A stretch of 64,000 nucleotides of DNA, from contig DDVI01000117.1 in assembly GCA_002345205.1 (NCBI GenBank), positions 17,108 through 81,107 of the forward strand, read 5' to 3'. The position numbers and the translations under genes are program-made. Numbering within the stretch: the stretch's first letter is position 1; each line of letters opens with the position of its first letter. Positions 8,546 through 17,354 of this stretch are shown here, piece after piece. The stretch is from Bdellovibrionaceae bacterium UBA2316. Lineage in GTDB: Bacteria; Bdellovibrionota; Bdellovibrionia; Bdellovibrionales; Bdellovibrionaceae. Under the pieces are notes generated by a model. That model was not told the origin of the DNA. It ran no database searches and saw only the letters and a program-made list of their open reading frames with translations.

Positions 8546-9451
8546 CTAGAAAAAATTAATATTGGCTACGAGGGACAGATTTGTTTTATCAAGTCGGATA
8601 TCCCTCCATACCCATTGCAGATTTGGATACAAATACAGATCACGGTTGATCGTGATCCCAACACCCAAAGACTGAGTCGCCTCATCCCACACGTAATTAT
8701 TAAAATTCTGGCGGTTTGAATAGAAGCCCGCACCTCGATAAACCGTTCTAAACGAATAAACAGAATTAAACTCGTACTCGGTAAATGGGTACACCCCAGC
8801 TGTGTTTAAAGTTTCTTGCGAATTATTTTCGTTAAATTCCTTGTAGATTTCGTGGCTAAACAAAAACACCACACCACCCTGCCAACCAGAATCACCGAAG
8901 TTATACAAATAGGTGTAATAAAAACTGAGTTCGTAATCGATATCAATAGCTTCCACTAATTCCTTAGACGTGTACTTAACGACTGAGAATGACCAAACAT
9001 GCTGACTAGACGATAAACCAAACAAATTTGAAAATGCTGCGTACGGATTTTCAATTTGAACTCCCTGCGAACTAAAACCAGGCGTTGTAACACCTATTCC
9101 AGTTCCTAAATTAACATGGTTATTTTCGTTAAATCGATACTTTGCAGAAACATTGCCAGTTAACTTCGTATTACGCTCGAATATAGGACCTGGAGAAAGC
9201 TTTGGTCGCGTGGGACCAAAGGGTTTATAAACAGAACCGCCGCTATAGCTAAAATCTGTTTGTATAGAAAGCGGGGATTTCGAACCTGTGGAAGCTCTCA
9301 ACCTTGAGTTTTTAATTTCATCATCAATATCTGTGGACTCTGTAGACGACGCATCGGTTAACGTAGTCGTGTTTTTTTCAGCCCCACTTGCTTCAGCCCA
9401 TCCAACAACAGAGAAAAGAAAAATAAGAGCGATACTAAGTAGGTGCAACAT
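8546..9451 (-). CDS. Predicted outer-membrane beta-barrel protein, unknown function
   Basis: 301 aa. A signal peptide (FLFSVVGWAEASG) is followed by a Ser/Thr/Asp-rich linker of about 40 residues, then alternating hydrophobic/polar strands rich in Tyr, Phe, Trp, Asn and Gly, ending in NINFF. A terminal Phe is typical of proteins inserted by the Bam complex. No enzyme motif is visible. It is convergent with the M23 gene and divergent from the patatin gene, so it is probably a single-gene unit. A weak FliA-like site may lie at about 9515-9540 on the minus strand. Confidence 0.7.
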   Translation of the reverse strand: MLHLLSIALIFLFSVVGWAEASGAEKNTTTLTDASSTESTDIDDEIKNSRLRASTGSKSPLSIQTDFSYSGGSVYKPFGPTRPKLSPGPIFERNTKLTGNVSAKYRFNENNHVNLGTGIGVTTPGFSSQGVQIENPYAAFSNLFGLSSSQHVWSFSVVKYTSKELVEAIDIDYELSFYYTYLYNFGDSGWQGGVVFLFSHEIYKEFNENNSQETLNTAGVYPFTEYEFNSVYSFRTVYRGAGFYSNRQNFNNYVWDEATQSLGVGITINRDLYLYPNLQWVWRDIRLDKTNLSLVANINFF

Positions 9452-9619
9452 CTACTGTGAGATATACATTTCGATGCAAACTTAGTAAATTACGTAAAAC
9501 TCATAAAGTAAAAATTATCCAAATTTCTTAGAAATCTTTATCAATTTTACCCACGCGGAAAGTCTGGCTTTAAATTTATTCTCTTTTTAACAACCTCGAG
9601 TTGATTGTACTCTTAGTTT

Positions 9620-10750
9620 ATGAGTCAAATAGCCCTCATTTTGTCAGGCGGTGGCGCTCGTGGCGCCTACCAAGCTGGAGTTGCCCAAGGTATCTACGAA
9701 GTCTTAAAATCGGCCGGTTTACCTATGAAGATAGATCACTTTTCCGGAGTCAGCGCGGGCGCTATCAACGCCGCCCACCTCGCTAGCCAATGGAACGATC
9801 AAGAACATGCTATCAAAACCCTAGTTGACCTTTGGTCCCAGTTAAAAAGTTCAGATATTTACTACACGGATGCTATCAATTTAGGAAAGATTGGTCTTAA
9901 GTGGGTTAGCGAACTGTCTCTTGGGGGCGCTACCGGCACTGCGAACGAAGGAAGAGCTTTACTTGATACCGAACCTCTAAAAGCCTTCCTTAAGAAAAAG
10001 CTAGAAACTGATAAGATCGCGAGCAATTTAGACAAAGAGCTATTTCGCTCTCTAATTATTACCGCCGTTGACTACTATGATTCAACGGCTGTTTCTTTTA
10101 TTCAAACGAAGAAAGACTTTAAGTCTTGGAAAAAACAACGTCGTACATCCGAAGAAGCCAAAATTACCGTGGACCACATACTTGGCTCAAGCGCAATACC
10201 CCTATTATTCCCCCCTAGGCCAATCGAAAATAGATTCTTTGGCGATGGTTGCGTCCGAAACTCCCACCCCTGCGCGCCCAGCATTTACTTGGGGGCACAA
10301 AAATTACTTGTAATTGGCGTAAAGAGTCGCGCCAGTAATTTTTATGAAAAAGATTCTCATGTTATGACTAAAGCTCCTTCCGTTGCCCGAGTCGTAAACC
10401 TTTTATTAAACGCCGTCCTTCTAGATAATGTTGAACATGATGTTGAACGTTTAATCCGAATGAACCAAATCGTTCATCAGGCCGATAACAGCCCAAATCT
10501 ATCGTATAAAAAATTAGATTTCGTTTTCATTTCTCCATCTCGAGATATTGGAGCCCTAGCCTCTAAACATATGTCAAAAGTCCCAAGGATAATTCGATAT
10601 CTGATTAAAGGTCTTGGCAGTCTAGATGATGCTAACGAACTCGTGAGTTACTTACTATTTGAGTCCCCGTTTTGTTCGGAGTTAATTGAAATGGGATTTC
10701 AAGATGCCCTTGATAATCGCGAAAAGATTATCGCGCTCTTCCGATCCTAA
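9620..10750 (+). CDS. Patatin-like phospholipase
   Basis: 376 aa. Patatin-family lipid acyl hydrolase. The oxyanion loop GGGARGAYQAG at 10-20, the nucleophile elbow GVSAG (Ser45) and the catalytic Asp of the dyad in FGDGC (Asp208) are all present, so it should be active. There is no signal peptide; it may act in the cytoplasm or be secreted another way. There is no ribosome-binding site before the ATG. It is convergent with kup, the stops eight bases apart. In predatory bacteria such lipases may act on prey membranes, but that is inference. Confidence 0.88.
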   Translation: MSQIALILSGGGARGAYQAGVAQGIYEVLKSAGLPMKIDHFSGVSAGAINAAHLASQWNDQEHAIKTLVDLWSQLKSSDIYYTDAINLGKIGLKWVSELSLGGATGTANEGRALLDTEPLKAFLKKKLETDKIASNLDKELFRSLIITAVDYYDSTAVSFIQTKKDFKSWKKQRRTSEEAKITVDHILGSSAIPLLFPPRPIENRFFGDGCVRNSHPCAPSIYLGAQKLLVIGVKSRASNFYEKDSHVMTKAPSVARVVNLLLNAVLLDNVEHDVERLIRMNQIVHQADNSPNLSYKKLDFVFISPSRDIGALASKHMSKVPRIIRYLIKGLGSLDDANELVSYLLFESPFCSELIEMGFQDALDNREKIIALFRS

Positions 10751-10758
10751 TTTTTTAA

Positions 10759-12654
10759 TTATATTTCAACTTGAATACCCACTTCAATTACTTGATTAGG
10801 TGGGATTTTAAAGAAGGCCGTAGGTCGTTGAGCATTTCTTGTCATGAACGCAAACAAACGCTCGCGCCAAAGCGGCATATTCGGCTCATTTGAAGGAAGA
10901 ATCGTTTCCCGCCCTAGCACAAACGTCGTTTCGCTTATGTTAAAGTGAATATTATTTTGTCTTAAGGCTTCAAGAATGTGTTTCATTTTCGGGATTTCTA
11001 AAAATCCATAGTACACCAAAATACGATAGAAATTCGGAATGATTTCTTGAATTTCAACACGTGCACGCTTGGAAACAATCGGAATTTCTTTTGTCATGAT
11101 CGTTAAAATAGCGACGCGTTCATGAAGCACCTTATTGTGTTTTAAATTATGAAGCAACGGAACCGGCACACCCCAAGGGTCTCCGGCCATATAGATCGCT
11201 GTACCGGAAATACGAATTGGCGGGGACTGAAGCAACTTCTGACAAAAATCTTCTACTGAAACACTGCGCTCTTTGAGCTTACGATACAAAATACGACGAC
11301 CTTTTTGCCACGTTGTCATCAAAGTATAAATAACCGCACCCATCGCTAGGGATACCCAACCCCCATGAGAAATTTTCATCGCATTCGCGCTAAAGAACAC
11401 AAGATCGATAAACAAAAATAATCCAAATACTGAAACACACTTAGTTAGCCCCCAACCCCAACGCTGTCTGGCAACTTCAAAAGCCAGAATCGCTGTACTT
11501 ACCATTGTCCCCGTCACGGCAATCCCGTACGCGGCGGCCAGTTGACTTGAACTTTTAAACGTAATTACCAACCAAATAACACCTAAAAACAAAGCCCAAT
11601 TCATGGATGGAATATATATCTGACCAATTTCCGAAGAGGATGTGTGAACTATCGTTACCCGTGGCCAAAAGCCTAATTGTATCGCCTGACGAGTAATAGA
11701 AAATACGCCTGTGATTAACGCCTGCGAGGCAATCACCGTCGACATCATCGACAATAAAACCATCGGAGCTAATCCCCATTTGGGAACTAATAAATAGAAA
11801 GGATTAGAAATCGCGCTTGGATCACTCAGCAACAAACCACCCTGTCCAAAGTAGTTCAAGATCAAGCCAGGAAACCCTACCAGAAACCATGAATAACGAA
11901 TAGGGGTACGGCCAAAGTGCCCCATGTCCGCATACAGAGCCTCACCGCCTGTAACCACAAGAACTACTGATCCCATAACAAAAAATGCGTGGGCTCCATT
12001 ACGAACGATGAAGTCGACCGCGTAGGTCGGACTCATAGCCCACAAAACTTCAGGGTTTAAACTAATTCCATAAACACCTAAAACACCCAGCATCAAAAAC
12101 CAAATAAAAATGATCGGGCCAAACACAACTCCAATACGCCCAGTACCAAAACGCTGAACCATAAACAACATCGTAAGGATAAATATAGTTACCGGAATAA
12201 CAAATGGCTTAAAACTCTTAGTGATATACTCAAGACCCTCTACGGCCGACAAAACAGATATCGCCGGAGTGATAACCCCGTCACCATACAACAAGGCCGC
12301 ACCAAATATACCGAGGACAACGAGAACCGCTTTTCGTTTCGCGTTCGTCGCATCCGACAACGATCGAACAGCTAACGCCATTAAAGATAAGATCCCGCCT
12401 TCGCCTTTATTATCCGCGCGCAAAATCAGCATCACGTATTTAAAATTGATGATCAGCATGATCGTCCAAAAAATTAAGGACAACACACCCATGACATTAT
12501 CGTAATTTAAAGGAAGACCGTGTTCGGCACTGAAACATTCTCGAAGCGCGTACAGCGGCGACGTTCCGATATCACCGAAAACGACACCCAAAGCGCCAAG
12601 CGCTAGAAAAAAAAGAGATGATGATTTAGACCCAGCTGAATTTACGTCCGACAA
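10759..12654 (-). CDS. kup: Low-affinity potassium transporter Kup
   Basis: 631 aa. K+ uptake across the inner membrane, probably by H+ symport. The KUP signature GVVFGDIGTSPLYALRE lies at residues 23-39, followed by about 12 hydrophobic segments to about residue 430 and a soluble C-terminal domain, as is usual for the family. ADNKGEGGILSL is also diagnostic. The start appears to be TTG with AAGTGAG upstream; no in-frame ATG fits. A promoter candidate (TTGAAA, 15 bases, TAAGAT) precedes it. It forms a monocistronic unit divergent from the HExxH protein gene. Confidence 0.93.
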   Translation of the reverse strand: MSDVNSAGSKSSSLFFLALGALGVVFGDIGTSPLYALRECFSAEHGLPLNYDNVMGVLSLIFWTIMLIINFKYVMLILRADNKGEGGILSLMALAVRSLSDATNAKRKAVLVVLGIFGAALLYGDGVITPAISVLSAVEGLEYITKSFKPFVIPVTIFILTMLFMVQRFGTGRIGVVFGPIIFIWFLMLGVLGVYGISLNPEVLWAMSPTYAVDFIVRNGAHAFFVMGSVVLVVTGGEALYADMGHFGRTPIRYSWFLVGFPGLILNYFGQGGLLLSDPSAISNPFYLLVPKWGLAPMVLLSMMSTVIASQALITGVFSITRQAIQLGFWPRVTIVHTSSSEIGQIYIPSMNWALFLGVIWLVITFKSSSQLAAAYGIAVTGTMVSTAILAFEVARQRWGWGLTKCVSVFGLFLFIDLVFFSANAMKISHGGWVSLAMGAVIYTLMTTWQKGRRILYRKLKERSVSVEDFCQKLLQSPPIRISGTAIYMAGDPWGVPVPLLHNLKHNKVLHERVAILTIMTKEIPIVSKRARVEIQEIIPNFYRILVYYGFLEIPKMKHILEALRQNNIHFNISETTFVLGRETILPSNEPNMPLWRERLFAFMTRNAQRPTAFFKIPPNQVIEVGIQVEI

Positions 12655-12682
12655 TATATTCTCACTTCGATTCTTTGACTTG

Positions 12683-12709
12683 ATCTTAACACTATTCCTA
12701 AGTTTTCAA
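12683..12709 (-). promoter_or_regulatory. Candidate kup promoter with element shared with mnmD leader
   Basis: On the minus strand: TTGAAA (12704-12709), a 15-base spacer and TAAGAT (12683-12688). Its -10 and downstream bases belong to a 23-base element (12668-12690) that recurs with three mismatches in front of the MnmD-like gene (16276-16298), at nearly the same distance from the start codon. Confidence 0.4.
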
Positions 12710-12789
12710 AGTTTTATCCATAACGCACATCACATAACTTGAAACCGTTGGAATACATAATAGCGTATTTTTTGTACATAGAGGGGTCT

Positions 12790-14145
12790 ATGCGTTTTGT
12801 TTTAGTTTTAACTTTAACTTTCTGGGGAATCTGCAGCGCTGTAGCGCAAAGTCTTCCATTTATAGATAGTCAGTTTCCGTGTTTCAAAGCTGACCTTGCA
12901 CAGAAATACATTCGAGACTTTAAAATTAAAACTAACTCATTTGGTGGTATCGAACTTTGCAGCCCTACCAGTGACTTCAAGAAACTACTTAATGACTTAA
13001 GCATCATCGAACTCGGCCGATTCACGAATACTGGTCAATCAGGCTTTATTCGCGGCTTCGTCGCAAGCGATCAGTACTATAACTGGTCAAAAATGCAAAT
13101 TCTGCGTATTCAGCGTGAACACGATAATCCACAGGCCATCGCAGTTAACGTTCGAGGTCAAGTTTCGATTCAGGACTATTATGGTCGCCTTTCCGTTCTT
13201 GGCCGAGTGGGCACCTTGTTACACGAAGCTCGGCATACAGTTTACCACCCCCATACCTTGTGTCTTAACGGCCCATACGCCGAATTGCCGGTTAACGGCT
13301 GTGATCCTGACTTTAATTCAGGCGGTGCTCATTCTGTTGAAATGGAATACTACGCGCGTGTGAGCGTTCAAGGCCAAAACTTTCACCCTATGTATAAAGC
13401 CATGGCACGCTTAAGCGCAATGGCTCGCGCCAATTTTGTTTTCAACAAATCGCCCCTTGGAAAACGGGATGGTCTACTCGTTCAAACAGCGAACGGTTCA
13501 TTTTTGCTGCTCGACCAAACGCGCTGGATTCAACGTCCCGCAATTACTTACGGCCAACGTTCCGTTAGTGGACGCCTAAAGCGCACATCTTTTGGAGCTA
13601 GTCTTTTTACTGGCAATCAGGCTTACGCCATTGAACTCTATGAAAAATTTGATCCATTTGATGCTATTTTGGATTCCTTTTCTTACTACAAGACTTTGAT
13701 TAACTTAAACGCACATCTTGCTGATTTTGAAGAGTTTGATATTGGAGCCAAACGAAATGTTGTTTTAATTACACCGAGTCAACAATTCGCTTCTTACAAC
13801 TTCAAATTAGGAAAATGGAATCCGACTCAGCCGTTAGGTTTTAAGCCACTTCTAACAAGCCCGTATCTTGCTGATGGCAAACAAGGGTATTTCTTGGTGG
13901 ATTCGAATGCCGTGATTTTCGCATTTGATGCTACAAAGAACTCATTTGTTAAAACATCCTTAAATTGGGACCTAAAAGCCCAATCCATTGCTAAGGCCAA
14001 TGGACAAATATATTCGCTTAGAATTGATAAAAAGATATTTTATTTAAATGGTAACCAGTGGACAGAATTGGCTTTGCCTCACAACACAATAGCGGAACAG
14101 ATTTCATCGGTTCCACTATATAACGCTTTTAATATATTAGAATAA
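12790..14145 (+). CDS. Secreted HExxH-motif protein, possible metallopeptidase
   Basis: 451 aa from the ATG at 12790, chosen because GAGGGG lies just upstream and it yields a clean signal peptide (FWGICSAVAQ). Residues 144-149 read LHEARH, an HExxH zinc site set in a helix-like context; a further Glu/His-rich segment (GGAHSVEMEYY) about 50 residues later could supply the third ligand. The C-terminal half is rich in short hydrophobic strands and aromatic residues, as in a propeller or beta-sandwich. I do not recognise the family. It is coupled to the next gene by a two-base gap, so the two probably work together in the envelope. Confidence 0.65.
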   Translation: MRFVLVLTLTFWGICSAVAQSLPFIDSQFPCFKADLAQKYIRDFKIKTNSFGGIELCSPTSDFKKLLNDLSIIELGRFTNTGQSGFIRGFVASDQYYNWSKMQILRIQREHDNPQAIAVNVRGQVSIQDYYGRLSVLGRVGTLLHEARHTVYHPHTLCLNGPYAELPVNGCDPDFNSGGAHSVEMEYYARVSVQGQNFHPMYKAMARLSAMARANFVFNKSPLGKRDGLLVQTANGSFLLLDQTRWIQRPAITYGQRSVSGRLKRTSFGASLFTGNQAYAIELYEKFDPFDAILDSFSYYKTLINLNAHLADFEEFDIGAKRNVVLITPSQQFASYNFKLGKWNPTQPLGFKPLLTSPYLADGKQGYFLVDSNAVIFAFDATKNSFVKTSLNWDLKAQSIAKANGQIYSLRIDKKIFYLNGNQWTELALPHNTIAEQISSVPLYNAFNILE

Positions 14146-14147
14146 CT

Positions 14148-14780
14148 ATGGAATTACTTAAGAAAAAAACATTTTGGTACGTACTTATAACTTTACTCGT
14201 ATTCTGCACAGATATTTGGGTTTACTTATATTTAAAAAATACTCCCGGAGTATTAGCCGTTCCTACAAGCTCGCTTCCTGAACCGACCTCTAACAAAGAC
14301 GTCGCATCCTTAACGAATCAAATTCAAAATCTACCGGCCATCGCACACACTCCTGCGGAAGAACTTAAAGCCATAAAGACTCAAGCCGAAAAACTATCTG
14401 AAACCGAAATTCAGCGATTAGCCAGTGATGCTGTCAATCCGCAAGCTAACCAGGACCAACGCTTTAAATCTGTTTACCTTCTTGCTCATAATGGAAACGC
14501 TTCGCTCATTCTTAAAGAAATTATAAAAACTCCTATTCCCGAGAATATTAATGAACGCGATCGCGACTTCGAACACATTTTGCGCGCACAAGCAATCGAA
14601 GGCATTGAAAATGGTTTCGAGAAAAACATATCACGCCAAGTTTTGCACGACTTAATGCAAACTACAGACAATGCCTTTCTTCTAGATCGCTTGAGCAGAG
14701 CCAAAAACAGCCTAGAAGGCATGAGTGACTCTTCAGAAGTCCAGGATAATAAAGAGCTAGAGAAAATAATAGAAAACTAA
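14148..14780 (+). CDS. Membrane-anchored helical protein of unknown function
   Basis: 210 aa. One N-terminal transmembrane segment (FWYVLITLLVFCTDIWVYLYL) leaves a periplasmic domain of about 175 residues. That part is a Pro/Thr-rich linker followed by helices, with a LLAHNGNASLILKEI segment that resembles an HEAT-like repeat. No catalytic motif. It starts two bases after the stop of the secreted HExxH gene, so translational coupling is likely and it may be its partner or inhibitor; that role is inference from position only. Confidence 0.65.
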   Translation: MELLKKKTFWYVLITLLVFCTDIWVYLYLKNTPGVLAVPTSSLPEPTSNKDVASLTNQIQNLPAIAHTPAEELKAIKTQAEKLSETEIQRLASDAVNPQANQDQRFKSVYLLAHNGNASLILKEIIKTPIPENINERDRDFEHILRAQAIEGIENGFEKNISRQVLHDLMQTTDNAFLLDRLSRAKNSLEGMSDSSEVQDNKELEKIIEN

Positions 14781-14791
14781 ACGTCGTCGAT

Positions 14792-14797
14792 TATAAT
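14792..14797 (+). promoter_or_regulatory. Perfect -10 box seven bases before GYF-PilZ start
   Basis: TATAAT at 14792-14797, ATG at 14805, no ribosome-binding site between. A transcript from this box would begin at or beside the start codon, as in leaderless mRNAs. No good -35 is seen 16-18 bases upstream. Confidence 0.4.
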
Positions 14798-14804
14798 TTT
14801 CTAT

Positions 14805-15485
14805 ATGAAAAGATGGTTTGTTCAAGTAGGCACTAAAATTCACGGCCCACTATCTGCTGAAGACGTTGAAAAATGGCATGAAAAACACAAAGAGTGTCTG
14901 GTTTGGGGAAAAGGCATGTCAGAGTGGGTGTCCCACTTTGAGTGGAAATTATCCCAAGATGAAACGGCGGCTAAAGAAAATCGTATAACACTTTGGCAAT
15001 ATCGCAAAGACGACAAAGAGTCTAAAATATTGAAAATCGACGAACTTATTTCTGAACTTCGCGGTCTACCTTCATATGATAATATTTACGTTAAGTCTGA
15101 TGCGGACCCCAGGTGGCAGATCTTGTTTACATCTTCCGATGTAACAGAAAAGCTGGGAATAACCCGCAGGACCCAACTTCGTGTTCCGATTTTTGGTTTT
15201 TTCGAAGGTCACAACTTAGCCACAGACGAAGATTTTCGCTGCAAACTGCTGACTCTTTCTGAAGGTGGCTGCGGTTTTACAGAAGCTCTGGGTTTAAAAA
15301 TTGGACATTCAATTCGTGGTCAAATCATTAGTCCGAATCTAAACCAAACACTGATGATTTTAGGGGACGTCGTGTACGCCGGCTCCAGTGGCGACCTGGG
15401 CGTCAGATTTAGCCAGTTAACTCCTGAAGGCAAAGCTCTTGTTTTAGATTATATCACTAAATTCAAAGACGCTGAGGCGTACTAA
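14805..15485 (+). CDS. GYF_2-PilZ two-domain protein, probable c-di-GMP effector
   Basis: 226 aa, no signal peptide. Residues 1-45 resemble a GYF_2/DUF4339 domain (WFVQVGTKIHGPLSAEDVEK, then a conserved Trp and GMSEW). Residues from about 120 on look like PilZ: RxxxR in RRTQLRVP, then LTLSEGGCGF in place of the canonical (D/N)xSxxG, with Thr where Asp or Asn is usual, and a C-terminal VRFSQL strand. It would bind c-di-GMP and pass the signal by protein contact. The substituted Thr could weaken binding. The stop overlaps the stop of the convergent mnmD-like gene by four bases. Confidence 0.75.
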   Translation: MKRWFVQVGTKIHGPLSAEDVEKWHEKHKECLVWGKGMSEWVSHFEWKLSQDETAAKENRITLWQYRKDDKESKILKIDELISELRGLPSYDNIYVKSDADPRWQILFTSSDVTEKLGITRRTQLRVPIFGFFEGHNLATDEDFRCKLLTLSEGGCGFTEALGLKIGHSIRGQIISPNLNQTLMILGDVVYAGSSGDLGVRFSQLTPEGKALVLDYITKFKDAEAY

Positions 15486-16261
15486 CGATCTCTGAACACC
15501 AAAGATGCGTTACGCTTCCCCATATACCCGTCCCGTTTTACAAACTGAGCATCACTAGCTGCTGCTAATCGTTTAAGCGCTCCTGTGCACGCGTATGTCG
15601 AAAAGACAAAACTCTGACTCAACCGGGCTCTAAATAAATCACTTAAAAAACGTTCGGACCACAAATAATCGTTAATCTTGGACGAAAATGCATCATAGAA
15701 AACAACATCATAGATGTCCGTAAAGTCAGAAATTGAAGCGACGGGACCCTCTTGAATCCATTGTTTACGATTCAGCAGCCATTTCATTTTTTCCTTTACT
15801 GCCGTTTTACTAACACACCCACCGAAGTTCACCATCGCGCGCTCGATTCCAAAATATACGTCGTCAAAAATACTTCCCGAATCCACCTTCGACGTGAGCC
15901 AGTTGTTGAAAAGATTATACAAGGATAAATCTTTCTCCTTAGAAAAAAGGCACAATCGATCCAAACTCCAGTTGTTTTTCAGAAAGAAAATCACAGTTAA
16001 TATCTCGTTATAACCGAGACCGAATCCAAATGATAAAATATGCAATGACACAGACTCAGGCTTTTGATTAATTAAAGAACCGTAACGAACCATGGCTTCA
16101 TAGTACACGTATACCGACTCGGCGGCAGCTCCCCTTCGATTATGCATACTTTCTTTATGCAAAATTCGTAAGGTCGGTGATTGATCGCCCGTAAGTTCTA
16201 TTTCGTAATCGTGAGCAATTAAAATGCCGGTTTCAATGTAATCCATTTCGATCAAATCCAT
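15482..16261 (-). CDS. mnmD: MnmD-like tRNA U34 methyltransferase (MnmC methyltransferase domain, stand-alone)
   Basis: 259 aa. Resembles the methyltransferase half of MnmC (DUF752): TLRILHKESMHNRRGAAAES near residue 30, the SAM loop LSFGFGLGYNEI, DVVFYDAFSSK in place of the usual DGFAP motif, a conserved Trp-rich segment and a C-terminal VFSTYACTGALKR plus a GYMGKRNASLVF tail. The FAD oxidase half of MnmC is absent. In other bacteria the stand-alone form methylates nm5(s2)U34 to mnm5(s2)U34. It is divergent from a radical SAM gene whose family makes nm5(s2)U. The sequence is divergent from E. coli MnmC, so substrate is inferred. Confidence 0.75.
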   Translation of the reverse strand: MDLIEMDYIETGILIAHDYEIELTGDQSPTLRILHKESMHNRRGAAAESVYVYYEAMVRYGSLINQKPESVSLHILSFGFGLGYNEILTVIFFLKNNWSLDRLCLFSKEKDLSLYNLFNNWLTSKVDSGSIFDDVYFGIERAMVNFGGCVSKTAVKEKMKWLLNRKQWIQEGPVASISDFTDIYDVVFYDAFSSKINDYLWSERFLSDLFRARLSQSFVFSTYACTGALKRLAAASDAQFVKRDGYMGKRNASLVFRDR

Positions 16262-16328
16262 TTATATAAGATTTCCAATCCTTTGACTTGATCTTGACCA
16301 TGCAACTTTTGAGGGGTTACAAAGTCCC

Positions 16329-17354
16329 ATGGAAAAAGGCTGGAACGGCTTACCCTATTACTCTATTTCAGACAGATATAAAAGCGTATTTGGCGCCAAG
16401 GTATACAAAATTCCGGTGGCCGTAGTCGATGATTGCCCAAACCGCTTGGGCCTTAAAGGAATGCAAACGTGCTCGTTCTGCGATGTTTGGGGATCTGCCG
16501 CCCGAAGTGAAGCGTTCGAGCTACCGCTAGTGGAACAGATTAATAAATACCGTGACCATATAAGAAACAAATTCAAAGCCGAGAAATTCTTGGTTTACTT
16601 TCAGGCCTACACAAATTCTTTTGCGAAAATTAACGATTTAGAAAAGAACTTTAAAGATGCCCTATTATGCGGGCAGGATATTGCTGGTTTCGTAATCGGC
16701 ACCCGTCCCGATTGCCTGTCGATGTCATTGTTTAAGCTGTGGCAGCATTATCATGAGCAAACGTATGTATCGGTTGAACTCGGCATCCAGAGTTTTTACG
16801 AAGACGATTTGGAATTTTTCCGTCGCGGTCACAAGGCATCGGAGTCCTTGCACGCAATCAAACGAATCAAGGAACTCACTTCAGTTGATTTAGGTATCCA
16901 TCTAATTTTTGGTAGTCCTTACGAAACTGATGAGCGCATTAAAGAGTCAGCCTTAATCTGCAATGAATTACCTATTACCAATGTAAAATTACACAACCTT
17001 CATGTTCTAAAAAATACAGCTCTTGAGGTTCTCTATAATAAAGGGGAATTCACGCCAATTTCTTTAGACTTATACGCTCATCGTGTTCAGATTTTCTTAG
17101 AGAACTTGCGCCCTGATATCGCTATTCATAGGCTGAGTGCATTTTCATCTCGCTATGATGAGTTGATTGCTCCGGCGTGGACCAATAATAAAATGGGGAC
17201 GCACCAAGCGATTATCGATCATTTACGAAGGGAATCCTCGTATCAGAGCCGTTTTTACCAACCAAAAACAGATTCTGAAATCCTAAAAATCAAAGATCTC
17301 GCAATTCAAGGCTTGCCAAAAACTAGCCCTGAGTCCAGCTTAAATTTGCTTTAA
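16329..17354 (+). CDS. YtqA/YhcC-family radical SAM protein, MnmL-like
   Basis: 341 aa. The [4Fe-4S]/SAM cysteines occur as CPNRLGLKGMQTCSFC, the spacing typical of the TIGR01212 (YhcC/YtqA) group. Other family marks: SVELGIQSF, RRGHKASE, GIHLIFGSPYET, KLHNLHVLKNTALE, and a C-terminal HRLSAFSSR...LIAPAW...NK. In Gram-positive bacteria the YtqA member (MnmL) acts in mnm5s2U synthesis, converting cmnm5s2U to nm5s2U. Placement 67 bases from an MnmD-like methyltransferase suggests the same role here; the function of the Gram-negative YhcC members is otherwise not established. Confidence 0.8.
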   Translation: MEKGWNGLPYYSISDRYKSVFGAKVYKIPVAVVDDCPNRLGLKGMQTCSFCDVWGSAARSEAFELPLVEQINKYRDHIRNKFKAEKFLVYFQAYTNSFAKINDLEKNFKDALLCGQDIAGFVIGTRPDCLSMSLFKLWQHYHEQTYVSVELGIQSFYEDDLEFFRRGHKASESLHAIKRIKELTSVDLGIHLIFGSPYETDERIKESALICNELPITNVKLHNLHVLKNTALEVLYNKGEFTPISLDLYAHRVQIFLENLRPDIAIHRLSAFSSRYDELIAPAWTNNKMGTHQAIIDHLRRESSYQSRFYQPKTDSEILKIKDLAIQGLPKTSPESSLNLL

